In this document: positions 49,262 to 60,510 of the stretch, one piece after another
Position numbering within the stretch: the first letter of the stretch is position 1
How the letters are laid out: each line of letters opens with the position of its first letter
DNA from: Prochilodus magdalenae
Lineage: Eukaryota; Chordata; Actinopteri; Characiformes; Prochilodontidae
Assembly: GCA_024036415.1 (NCBI GenBank)
Contig: JAMWET010000178.1
Location: 500,001-564,000 of the forward strand
Direction: 5' to 3'
DNA: 64,000 nucleotides
The notes under the pieces: generated by a model
The model's database searches: none
Seen by the model: the letters and a program-made list of their open reading frames with translations, nothing else
Told to the model about the DNA's origin: nothing
Program-made: the position numbers and the translations under genes

Positions 49262-49500
49262 GCATTTTGATGCAGCGATATGTGAGTCCCTCTATTAACA
49301 CCCCACAGCACCACGCAGGCTGCTCCGACAGCAGTGATGACAGGAGCAAGAGCAAGCCAAAACAGTGGAGCTTGAGGAACTGTCGGTACATCAACAAGTT
49401 CTCTCCTCTTCCCTCGCAGGTCAGCACATTTCATCAGGCGTGTATGGACAGTTCGCTTTCTCCTAGCTCATTTACGCTCTCACGTTCGCCTCGTTTTTGA
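49262..49500 (+). CDS. Candidate alternative 3' exon (unproven)
   Basis: A good pyrimidine-rich acceptor (GCAAGCTTTCCCCAG) is followed by an open stretch in the phase left by the exon at 46270. It runs about 80 codons to a TGA. The peptide is Ser/Lys-rich, including CSDSSDDRSKSKPKQ and SSLSPSSFTLSRSPRF. No internal donor is in phase with the next exon, so it could only be an alternative end of the protein. I found no AATAAA close downstream, which weakens it. Confidence 0.18.
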
Positions 49501-50204
49501 AGTGCTGCCAGACGTTACTTCAAGCAAGCAGTCAGTAACAATCAGTAGCTCCGTCCTGCCATGCAGTTTTTCGGGATCATGCAGCTACAAGTGTGCCACT
49601 TTTCAAACCGAGACTCGCCGTAATTTCAGAGGGCAAACAGGAAAAATGTCTGGACCGTGCGTCTGCCAAGTGTCTCCCAGCAGCGTAATTACTCATCATA
49701 CTTATCCAGTACTCAGTACATGCTGTTTATGTGTGCTGCGTCTCGCTCTGCTGGTGCTTGATTGAGGTGCGGATCAGGTTCAGATGAAATGGAGCATCTT
49801 ACCTCACAACCCCACTTGGACTTTTCTTCCCCTTAGAGTCACGCATGTGGGTTTCAATGGCATTCAACTGCGGTACCGAGCAGGGCGCCAACAAAGACAT
49901 CACACCCTGACACACCAGGGGCACTGACGTTCACTTCAGTGTATCCTTTGCTAGGGATACGGCTGAAGCCTGGAATTTTCACTGTGTCTGTGATCTCTGA
50001 ATTAATGCAACCGGAGACCCCGTATCATGCAGCTCATGATGCAGATGCATGTATGCAGCTGTAGCACAGCAGAGATGGATGTTATGTGTGCAAGCTCAAG
50101 TTCAAACTCATCTAAAGCCCTGTTTGGATGGGATTAGTTTTATATGGGGAGATGGAGTGTTGGAATTTCACCACAGGACGTCTGTAAAATTTGTGACAGA
50201 TTGG

Positions 50205-50265
50205 CATGGGATACCCACCAACCATAAACATCCAACCAACAGTGTCCTGTCACGACTGATGAAGC
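50205..50265. mobile_element. Foldback MITE fragment
   Basis: CCACCAACCATAAACATCCA, AACCAACAGTGTCCTGTC and a following CACGACTGATGAAG resemble the central part of the foldback family at 8480. Confidence 0.45.
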
Positions 50266-50567
50266 AGAGAATGATAACCACCTCGATATGCACTTGTATT
50301 GGTCTGAGCACTGCTTATGGTGGACAGTAAGGAAGTAAATGGAATTGGTTACTATATTATGTTTTTTGTGTATCTGTGCTTTACTCCAGTATTTCCAAAT
50401 GGGAGACGACTTTTCAAATATCTTACTTTACTCCACTACATTATGGCAAATTTGTCATTCCTTTTTGGCTTATGTGTGCGGAAAGACGTAACATGTCAAG
50501 ACGAAATCAAGCTTATTCATGGATTCTTAGCATCCATGGAAATGTCCATTTCAGGCCTGGACTACAT

Positions 50568-50775
50568 CATTTACATTTCACATTTACATTTACGGTATTT
50601 AGCTGACACTCTTATCCAGAGCGACTTACAAGGTTATTCATATTACAGGTAGGCCACTGCAGTGTTAGGTAGTGTCTTGCCCATGGACTCTTATTGGTGT
50701 AGCACAGCGTAGTCATATATATGAACCCCAGTTTTATACGTGTGGTGTAGCTTTGACAAGTTTAGTGGTGTTATG
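50568..50775 (-). mobile_element. tRNA-headed SINE, head damaged
   Basis: The tail and middle match the 19200 family closely. The head region (B-box and A-box) is eroded. Confidence 0.75.
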
Positions 50776-51369
50776 AACAGAGACCTACAGATGAGAAACG
50801 CAGTAAAATGGGGTTAAAAACTGACATTTCATGAACACTGTTTAAAGGTCAGGGAACCGTTTTTACTGGATTGTTTTGACTTTTTAACTTGTAGACCATA
50901 TATAGCAAATATGTACATCATTAACTCCGGACTTAGCTTGTTTTGCTGAAAAAGTTATTTTTATATTCTTTAATGTGCTATATGTGAACCTATTTATATA
51001 TTCAGTGTTCTGTATATATATATATGATGATATGTGATATATATATACATCAGTGTCAGTCTAATGATATGAGCTTATCTATTATAGATATGGTGGATAA
51101 TTTGAGAGACAATAGAGTTTTGACTAGTCTATGTCACAGAGACCTACAGATGAGCTAATGGAGAATTCCTGATCCAGTTTAAAATGATAATTGGACATTA
51201 GACTTGTAATAAGTTAGCAAATGCTCCTGTTACTCTGAATACTTCAGTACATGCTGAAGGTATTTTATACTTTAGTAATGAAACTGTCCTACTTAAGTGT
51301 ACTATGCTGAATGGTACATGTGAATAGTACTGTCACTCTCCATACTAAAGGATAGCATCTGTTAAAGGT

Positions 51370-51500
51370 ACATGGACTTTAGTACTAGAGTACTCTCTCC
51401 ATACTTAAGTACATCTGAAGGTACATACTTTAGTACTGGTACTCTCCATACTTAAGTACATCTGAAGGTACATACTTTAGTACTGTTACTCCAGTGGAGG
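51370..51500. repeat. Tandem duplication of a 'tacttaagtacatctgaagg' unit
   Basis: CTTAAGTACATCTGAAGGTA with CATACTTTAGTACTG(G/T)TACT occurs twice head to tail (about 51404 and 51457). Looser relatives lie upstream from 51240. Confidence 0.75.
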
Positions 51501-52998
51501 ACTAAAGGGAGGAACTTCTACTGACACTGGAGGAGTAGGTTGCCTTGGGTATCTCTACTTTAACCCACTGCATGGCTTGTGTACTTGGTCCACCACTGCT
51601 TATGTAGTCATTAGTTTGTTCGTTGGTAGTGACCACATTAAGTACGGTAGTTAGGCTAATGAATCTTCAGCTGACAGACGTCCAACATCTAGCTTCAGCG
51701 GCCGCAGCGAAGGAAGCTGTGTGGAGCCGTAGCTGCCAGTGGACTGTTGTTCCTGGCTGGGATTTCGCTGGAGAACCGTAGCCTGTTGGACAGCAGGCAT
51801 CGTAGCCCCTCTCTCGCTGCCTTCCCCTGAATACGTGAGGACAAACATATCTGACGGAGGGCCCTGTGATGTATGTGCTCGGCTGGATGAGAAGCGAAAA
51901 GCCGCCGAAAAGCAATCGGAGTCCCCGATAGACTTTCCAGATGTGTGGGGATTTATGGAGTCCTGTCCCACGTACAGCATCTGCTATCCTCTTCGCTCAT
52001 CTCCCCTTCCCCTCTGCTCAGCGCTCCGGTCAATAGCTGTGGCCCACGCTCCTGGAACAGTGGATCAGTCACACAGAAGGATCCGGATGAGCATAAATAC
52101 CATCGGCATGTTTGGGGCATTAGAGCTGCGTGTGTTTGTCCATCTCTGACCTCAATAGTTTCCTTGGTTTGGTAGGATTGCTCATAGTAATGCTGTTTTT
52201 CTCCGTTTTGGGTGTTTTTTTTATGAGAGTGTGGGGAATGGTTGTAAACACCTCCTAGGGATGAGCACGGACTTTGTAGAGTCCATGTGTTCTTGCCTAG
52301 CCTTTACAGGCCTGCGTGTTTATTGTCAGTGGCCCAAACCCCAAACTTTGAAGCGATGTCCAAATGCGCTCCTGGAGTGTCATTGTGGTTTTGTATTGGA
52401 ATTTGTCTAGGGCATAAATGTTGTCAATGAGATGCAAGAATAGTATGTGGAATATGTCATTATTCCATCACGGACACTCACACTTCCAGAGCGCTAGTGT
52501 TTTTTCCAAATAAGCTTTTGGTGCTATTTTGTCTTCTGACTGAGCAGCATTCGCATTCGCTGGCGAGAAGAAACACGAAGTGATGCCGCTGGTCGCTGTC
52601 CCAATAGTTCAGACACCAGTGGTTTCTGTCGTGTTTTTGTGAATTAGGGTGACTGCCGGGCAGAGAATCCGAGCAGAAGAGCATATTTGTGGCTAAGGCG
52701 GCGCCTCTGCGCTCACGTGTACGATTATTAGTGATGGATCATGTGCTCATCGGACTGGTGTTTACCACCGCCACCGCCGCCTTACTTCTACATGAGCCTC
52801 AAGAAACCAAATATAGCTGATAGAAAAGAAGTCAATGGATGATACTTGCCAAGATCCCTTTTTAGTCAGCCTTGAAAAGACGGATCGCATGGTCTGGCTA
52901 AGATTGAGCTCGCTTTTTGGAATATCCATCGAATAAGAACACGGCAGAAAGGGTCGTCCGGACGAGATTTAACTATACTGTTTATCATGTTCACTCAG

Positions 52999-53115
52999 AT
53001 GAAAAGAGCCCTGGCGGAAAACGGCCGCATGGGAAGCCCGTCAGTTTTGTGAAGAAAGTGCAGCAACAGCAGAAAATCCAGAAGGAAATGAACGATTTGC
53101 CTTTGCCCAATAGCA
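52999..53115 (+). CDS. Candidate KIF6 cassette exon (unproven)
   Basis: The stretch is 117 nt, exactly 39 codons, between an AG acceptor (TTCACTCAG) and a GTAAAT donor. It begins and ends in phase 1, so it can sit between the exons at 46270 and 61167 without shifting frame. The peptide is rich in Lys and Gln and includes GKPVSFVKKVQQQQKIQKEM, helix-like and similar in character to the neighbouring KIF6 tail. Human KIF6, as I recall it, has no matching insert. It may be a lineage-specific optional exon or a chance open stretch. Confidence 0.3.
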
Positions 53116-53564
53116 GTAAATACCCCATTTAGATGCTAAATGGAGCCTTTATCCTAATACTTCTACCTACTTGATCATCCAGATGTGTGGTCAAGATGGC
53201 TCAGACGTAAGGGGATGGACCATTTAGGAGCTCCAGGATGGAGGATGTTATTGAGACGTTTGAGGTACATCATTTACCAAGTTTCAGAAGATCAACATAA
53301 AGGAATAGTCTGCTCTGAAAAAGCTCAGATGTTTAATAATGAATGAAACTTGGTCACACATACAAGGCATTTCTCTTGGTGACACGTATGTAACAAGAAC
53401 ACGAATGTGAACAAATATTACTACTACTACACTACTGGACAAAGGACAATAAGCGGCACCCATAGTTGCACTGAGAAGGATCAACCGACACGAATTAGAC
53501 TAGGTTCGACCTCGTAAGACGTGTGAATAAGTTTCACACTCAGTAGCACATTTGGCATGAGCAA

Positions 53565-54060
53565 GGACTGGACTTATTACTGTACCTGACTGGCCCAACA
53601 GCCATGACTCCAGACATTCAGTGTTGCCCTCCTTGAGTCATCCTGCTAGTGCCAGCACCATTATCTCTCGACTACACAACCCAGGACTACATGCACACAG
53701 ACCGCTATGACGTCACTGTGGTGTCATACCAGACTGTCATGGAGTGACTCGGAATGGCAGCGGGTCATCTTCAGTGACGACCTCTGCATTTGTCTTGTTG
53801 GAAACGACCAGTGAATCTGTGTGCGGAGGCACCGTGGTCAGCCCTAAGATCAACAGGTTGTTGTCGCTCGTCCCACATCCAGAAGGCCTGGTGTCACTCC
53901 ACCTCCACTCCTAACACACAATCTGCAGGAGCTGTGTGAGGATATTCAAGCTGCATGGGATGGATTATCACAGGACTCCATTAGGAACCTCTACAGCTCC
54001 ATACCGAGACGTCTGGCATGCTGGGTTAGCAAACATGGCGGGCCAACGCCATACTGAGAG
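53565..54060 (+). mobile_element. Tc1/mariner relic, copy 3
   Basis: The best kept of the three. EWQRVIFSD is recognisable near 53750, and the tail reads NLQELCEDIQAAWDGLSQDS, then IPRRLACWVSKHGGPTPY and a stop near 54057. A stop and a shift lie between the pieces. It is colinear with 1-480 and 6325-6815. Confidence 0.8.
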
Positions 54061-55851
54061 ACAGACTTCTGTATGTGTAGCTCAATAGATATTACCCATA
54101 TCAGTCTAAATGTATCATCAGTTATTGCTCCTGGTAACCTTTATCTTCCTTATATAATAGCACTGCAATCCCACACCTCCTTCTGAGTGCAATTGTTTTT
54201 AGTGATTTAAAAAGAACTGTTACTTACAGGATCTGTATATCCCTGCTAATAAGCGTTATGTTGCAAAGGAGTAACTGTAATACAGTGTGATTTAGTTTAA
54301 GTATAAAGTAAAAGGTTTATAGTTGAATGTGTGCAAGGTGCCCCCTGTGGTTAATGAGTGTTACAGCTCCACTCTGTGGGCGGGAACATGTATGCAGTTG
54401 TCAGCATAAAATCAGATCAGTTTAATGTCATTCATTAATAAGAGCATTATCATATTAGGGTGAAATAATCATGTACTGTAGTTTATGCTTAGACGTTCTC
54501 ACAGGATTTGTACATGAGCAGGTCAGTGTTTATAAAAGAGATTTACTCGTATTTAGGTGCTGCTGCTTATTGTAGTAGCTGACCATGTTTATCCAATCAC
54601 CAGAAATTGGAATTTGCGCTGGCAGTTCTATCTCAGCATGCCCGTCTTTTTGAAGGGATCTAATATGTTTTCACAGCAGGAGGTTCCCATCCCTCCCCTT
54701 TACCCCTCATTGCTCGCCAGCAGCTCAACACAGTAGGGTCCAGACAAGACAGTAGTGTCCAGTTAAACAGAGATGGGAGTAAGGCATGACCGCTAGAAGG
54801 CCTATGGAAAGAGGCTACCCAACAGATAATGAATCAATAAGCTTTAGTCTAAAAGCCTGTAACAGTACGGTCAGAACTTGTACAAGTAAAGTTCAATACA
54901 GAAATAAGGCATGGGCTTCCATTTCCTGCCTATATGAAGAACATACATGCTGGTGAATTGGGGGGACATCTTTGTTCCAACTATGATTTTATGCCTGCCG
55001 ATTGCGTATATGCTCCAGCCCACAGGAATTTCAGAATAACCGTCAAGGCTCTTTGCTGGAAACCAGACATTTACAGATATGGAAAGATCTTGTGACACAT
55101 GCATGGGTTTGGAATTAATCTGAGTAACATGATGCTGAAGGCCCTGTGTTTACTGGAAAAGGAAAATAACTGGACCTGCAGGAGACCCTTGTGGCACAAG
55201 TGGCACGCACCATTCCTGTCCTCCTGGATTATAAATTCCTGTGGAATTTCTGTAGAGTTCAACGTCTTAGCAAACTTGACTTGAGTAATGTGAATGGCAG
55301 ACTTGAGTCTGATTAGAAGAGGCACCACACTCCACTGGGATGTGTGGGATCACTCTGTGCGGGAACATAAGCCGTGTAGTCTCCATCATCATCATCCTCA
55401 TCGCTGCAGGGGATGTGTTGCTTGTGTTGAAGGAGCCGCTTGGCCATTAATCTAATATACATGATTGTTGTTTTACCGTAAGTGTACTTGTATACAGCCA
55501 GTCACATGTGTGGTGTGGCTAATCAAGTGAAAATGATTTAATTGAATTAAATTAATTGCTTGTGTAAAAATAGACCAGCGTTACTAGCCGCATCTCTAAG
55601 CTCGAGGTTTTCCATATTTTTGTCAGTAACGGTACATCATAACAGTGTCAGCAACCACATAAGCAAGTCAATTGTAGATTACTTAACAGCTTGACGTCGT
55701 TTGAGGCAAGTGTGTAATGACTTAGGCATGCAGCTAGCCTTGTAGCTCCAAAAACCAAATCACTAAGCATAGTTCAGTAGGCTAACTTCTTGCTAGATTT
55801 GGGTTTATTTATTTATTGTATATATACAGTATGTATATATATATATATATA

Positions 55852-56875
55852 CTATATGGACATGTATTGGGACACACCTGTTCAGGTATTTCATTCAGTC
55901 CCATTGACACCTAGTCATGCAGTCTGCCCTGACATCAGGTGGTTCAAGAAGGGCGCAGTTTGTGAAATTTGTTCCCTCCTAGATATTCCATCATCAACTT
56001 ATGATGGAAACAGATGAGTGGTATTAATGAAAAGGGGAGCATTTGGGAACCAGAGCAACTTTTACAGACCATGTAAAAGTTACAGGGCAGGGTCACTGAG
56101 TACTGAGGTTTATAGTTCAGAAGCTCCTCTGGCATTAACAAAAAACTTGTGGCAGCAGCTTTATGGGTTTCCATGGCGAGCATGCAATCCTTTTACATCA
56201 CCAAGTACAACACCAAGCATTGGCGGGAGTGGGGTAAAACATGACGCCACTGGACTCTGTAGGAGTAAAAAGAGGTTCAAAGGTGTGACAAATCAAACTT
56301 CTCTGTCTGGCAGTCTGAGGCAAGTCTACGTTTGATGAATGCCAGGAGAGCATTGCCTGTCTGACTGCTTTTGCTTTGTGCTGATTGTAAAGTTGGGTGG
56401 AGGAGGGATAATGCTATGGGGTTGTTTTTCAGGGGTAAACCTAGAGCCTCTTAGTTCCAGTGAAGGGAAGTCTTAATGCTTCAGCAGACCAAGCCATTTT
56501 GGAGAATTGCATGCTTCCAGCTTTTTGGAAACTGTTTGAGGAAGACACTTTCCTGTTCCAGCATAAGTGCGGCCCCATAGGCCATAAAGCAAGGAGGTTC
56601 ATAAAGACATGGGTGGGTGAACTAGACTGGCCCGCACAGATTCCTGACTTCAACCCCATGAAATGGGATGAACTAGAACAGATATAGTGAGCCAGGGCCT
56701 CTCATCCAATACAGTGTCTGACTTCACAAATACTCTTCTGGATGAATGAGCAAAGATTCCCATAGACATATCGCAAAATCCTGATGAAGATCATTCCAGA
56801 GGAGTGGAAGCCTATGGATTTAGAATGGGATGTTTAGCTGTAATGTTAAGTGTCCCAATACTTTTGTCCATATAG
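55852..56875 (+). mobile_element. Tc1 element with both inverted ends
   Basis: The left end CTATATGGACATGTATTGGG and the right end CCCAATACTTTTGTCCATAT with TAG are inverted copies of one terminus, with an ACAC/GTGT inner extension. The left end lies inside a TA-rich tract. The size, about 1.02 kb, is shorter than a full Tc1. A dead transposase lies between. Confidence 0.9.
56000..56700 (+). pseudogene. Tc1 transposase pseudogene
   Basis: Scattered motifs appear in changing frames: GGGIMLWGCFSGV (about 56395), a FLFQHKCGPIGHKARRFIKT stretch (second catalytic Asp region, with Asp replaced or lost at this site), and ELDWPAQIPDFNP with KWDELEQ (final block). Many stops and shifts mark it as inactive. 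Confidence 0.8.
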
Positions 56876-56949
56876 AGTCTGTTGAGTTCTGTTCAGAGAT
56901 GATGGAAAAGACAAAGCAGGAAACACATTTAACAGAGCATTACACAGAA

Positions 56950-57350
56950 GCTACAAAACAGCTCAGTATGGTGTCTACACTTTACCTTTATTGAAGCTTC
57001 CATGTTTTCAGGATCCTCGGTTTCAGTTTCAAAGAAACACACCTGCAGTCTGGTTGAATGTTCGGCTTCTCAGGATCCAAACACATTCAGTAAAGCGGAG
57101 GTCTGGACTCTGGGGTGGTCAGTCCATTGCTCTAAGAATGCCAGCAGCTTCCTTGATTTGCAGATCTTCCTTTTTTATCAATTTCATTTTTTCAGTAGGA
57201 ACCTCCTGGCATGTCCTTTCAGCCCCATAGGCATGAAGTGCTTTTCCCAGTGGAAGGATGGGTAAGAACACCTGAGGATGTTTTCAGATCCAAAGCAGGA
57301 GTGGAGCTTGATCACTCCTCTCTTTAAATGATGAAAGCTTTATGCGCAGG
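56950..57350 (-). repeat. Unclassified repeat with a Tc1-like tail
   Basis: The part at 57095-57300 (CAGTGGAAGGATGG, CACCTGAGGATG, GGAGCTTGATCACTCCTCTC) recurs as 60410-60500. The part near 57030-57130 resembles a fish Tc1 3' region on the minus strand ('...TCCAGACCTC...GTGTTTGGATCCTGAGAAGC'). Confidence 0.45.
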
Positions 57351-57593
57351 TTATCCAAAGGAGATCTACCAGGTGGTCCCCAGTGCTGCTTGCGTGTACT
57401 GCCATCTATCCAGTGGTGCCCACCTCCTCCAGCCTTGGTCAGACCCCCATAAACTTAGTGGGCACCACACAGTGGCTGTCCCATCTGCCGGCACAGACTT
57501 AACAAATTTCCTGGGCCTGCACAGAGACTCAGCTTGTTCATCACTTTGCAAAACCACACCTCCTAAACACCTCACAACACGATGGCCTGTGGT

Positions 57594-57930
57594 TTACGCC
57601 ACAGTGTATTCATGCATTTGTTCCTGCTCCTTTTGGGCCACGGTTGGTGCTTGACTCAACATGGTGTCACAAGTACTGTGAGTGCTCAGCCTCACCTCCT
57701 TAATGCACATCTCAGCACTCACAGGACACTCAGCCATGCACTGGGTAAGCATCTCTCCAGAAGCCATACGCTGCAGGGAGAAACGCACAGCGAATGTAAA
57801 GCGGGTGCTGTCAGCCACACTAGTGGCCTTCCCGACCTTATACTGGTTCTTCTGGTTCTTCTCCAGGCCTCCATCGGTCCCTTGTGCTTTCTCTTTCTGT
57901 CAGCACAGGCAGGTCATGGAAGGTTCAAAC
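57594..57930 (-). other. Unidentified open stretch, minus strand
   Basis: An open frame of about 105 codons without a clear start includes QKNQYKVGKATSVADSTR, TFAVRFSLQRMASGEML and CMAECPVSAEMCIKEV. It looks more protein-like than most frames here, and the opposite strand is also open for 188 codons. I do not recognise either product. The most likely origin is a decayed repeat or retrocopy. Confidence 0.2.
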
Positions 57931-59214
57931 CACTCAGCGGTTCTGCTAAGTGTTTCTTAATCCCGTTAGTTTATGAGGTAAGTTATGGCCAGGCAGCCCA
58001 TGCTGATCGCCCAGGGGTTCGGTCAGGCACCTGGATCTCTGCTGCTCCATTGCCCCTCGGGTGTACTCGCCTCATCCTGCTCTCTGTTAACGTGAACACC
58101 TGGCTGTGCGGATCACTGTCTACAGGCTGGCTATGGCCACGTTTCTGATATGTACACCCGTGAACTTGAAAGGACATTGGTGTATTGTTATATGGTCATG
58201 TTTTTGCATTCTTATGCGTAAACAGTTTTCACTAAGCTTTATCCCATCTCCGACCACTCAGCTTGTCAGCACCGTCTGTTTAGCAGCCTAGGTTGCCATG
58301 TGGCTTCCTCATCAACACCACCCGAACAGTGTGAAGGAGCCATAACGCAGAACCAGACCACAAAGTGATATATGGTCATGGGATCAGAAGCAAAAACCGA
58401 ATGTCAAGTTGGCTGACATTTTTTTTCCCCTAAGGGTGAACCGTGTTCGTGGAACAGCAGCGCTTTGATAAGGGAAATGACAGTTTCTCATTTGGCATCG
58501 TTCCTCCTGGATGTTCCGAACATGTCACGCGCTCCTGTAGAACCTGATCCAGCAGACCTTGCCATAGATATTACTTTACCGTGGACAGAAATGGATCACC
58601 AGTAGTGCTACCTGATATCAGGATCCCACATGTCACGCAATATTTTATCTCTGTACATCCTTTGGGACGAATGAAGGGGGGCCACAGACAGCAAGGCGAC
58701 TAGCTGGGTCGCACATTTGCTCCACAGGTCACCTGGGACTTCTTACTCCAATCCTCGTCTTAGCTTTTCTCCATCTCTTCATTCTTCCTCCTCCTACTCC
58801 CTCCCTCCTGACTATTTCAAATTGCCAGCAAATCCATTTGCTACTGTTGGATGGCCAGGCATTGCTGCTCCTCCTTCATATAGAACTCATTTCAGACGTA
58901 TTTAGCTTTCTCCGCTCCGCAGTGGTCTTGCCTCTGCTCCTGTTATTTTGGTCTGTAAAAAATGTTGCCATATGTGCAGGGAATCCTCCAACGTTCTTTA
59001 CTTTTCACCACTATTCCCTCCTCTATTGCATACGGCTGATTACCAAGGACAGTCAATTTTGACATGTTTCCTTGTGCTTAATAAAAATCTGAAAACTGCT
59101 GATGCTAAAGCTATTGAGAAGAGTAGTCCATGGGCAGGTGTAGCTGTCTAGTGTCCTAAACAGTATTATAAGCAGTGGAAACCTCGGGGACTGCTCTTCA
59201 TTCATCACTTCACT

Positions 59215-60390
59215 ACATGTGACTCTGAGCAAGGGGTGGTGTTTACACCTGGTCACTACATGCAGCTCTGAGCAAGGGGTGGTGTTTACACCTGGTCACT
59301 ACATGCAGCTCTGAGCAAGGTGTGGTGTTTACACCTGATCACTACATGCAGCTCTGAGCCAGGTGTGGTGTTTACACCTGGTCACTACATGCAGCTCTAA
59401 GCAAGGGGTGGTGTTTACACCTGGTCACTACATGCAGCTCTAAGCAAGGGGTGGTGTTTACACCTAGTCACCACATGCAGCTCTGAGCAAGGGGTGGTGT
59501 TTACACCTGGTCACTACATGCAGCTCTGAGCAAGGGGTGGTGTTTACACCTGATCACTACATGCAGCTCTGGACAAGGAGTGGTGTTTATACCTGGTCAC
59601 TACATGCAGCTCTGGACAAGGAGTGGTGTTTACACCTGGTCACTACATGCAGCTCTGAGCAAGGGGTGGTGTTTACACCTGATCACATCATGCAGCTCTG
59701 AGCCAGGTGTGGTGTTTACACCTGATCACTTCATGCAGCTCTGAGCAAGGGGTGGTGTTTACACCTGGTCACTACATGCAGCTCTGAGCAAGGGGTGGTG
59801 TTTAAATCTGATCACTTCCTGCAACTCTAAGCAAGGGGTGGTGTTTACATGCAGCTCTGAGCAAGGGGTGGTGGCTACATGCAGCTCTGAGCAAGGGGTG
59901 GTGTTTACACCTGATCACTACATGCAGCTCTGAGCAAGGGGTGGTGTTTACACCTGGTCACTACATGCAGCTCTGAGCAAGGGGTGGTGTTTACACCTGG
60001 TCACTACATGCAGCTCTGAGCAAGGGGTGGTGTTTACACCTGATCACTACATGCGACTCTAAGCAAGGGGTGGTGTTTACACCTGATCACTTCATGCAGC
60101 TCTGAGCAAGGGGTGGTGTTTACACCTGGTCACTACATGCAGCTCTGAGCAAGGGGTGGTGTTTACACCTGGTCACTACATGCAGCTCTGAGCAAGGGGT
60201 GGTGTTTACACCTGGTCACTACATGCAGCTCTGAGCAAGGGGTGGTGTTTACACCTGATCACTACATGCAGCTCTGAGCAAGGGGTGGTGTTTACATCTG
60301 GTCACTACATGCAGCTCTGAGCAAGGTGTGGTGTTTACACCTGGTCACTACATGTGACTCTGGACAAGGGGTGGTGCTTACATCTGGCCA
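59215..60390 (+). repeat. 43-bp minisatellite, about 28 units
   Basis: The consensus unit is CATGCAGCTCTGAGCAAGGG followed by GTGGTGTTTACACCTGGTCA and CTA. I count 28 units by eye; one is short (about 59844-59880) and a few have point changes such as GAGCCAGGTGT. The core GGTGTTTACACC is nearly palindromic. TGTTTAC is intact in 24 units and CACCTG in most. Confidence 0.95.
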
Positions 60391-60399
60391 CAGAGTTGA

Positions 60400-60510
60400 A
60401 CTGTCTTCTCACAGTGGAAGGATGGACAGGAGCACCTGTGGATGCTTATTAGATGTGAAGCAAGCATGGAGGTTGACGTTCTTCTCCTTAAGTGATGATC
60501 ATCTGTTGGG
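60400..60510. repeat. Repeat fragment related to 57235-57350
   Basis: It shares CAGTGGAAGGATGG, AGCACCTGTGGATG and TCTTCTCCTTAAGTGATGAT-like blocks with the repeat at 56950. Confidence 0.5.

Noticed and set aside
51739..52149. 136-codon frame as a KIF6 or other exon
   Set aside because: No splice borders in matching phase and no recognisable protein; kept only as a composition anomaly.
57582..58148. 188-codon plus-strand frame, the longest non-repeat frame after the Tc1 transposase
   Set aside because: No recognisable motif, no supporting gene structure, and the opposite strand is equally open and looks more protein-like.
59215..60390. CRISPR-like appearance of regularly spaced repeats
   Set aside because: Units are contiguous with no unique spacers; it is a minisatellite in a vertebrate intron.
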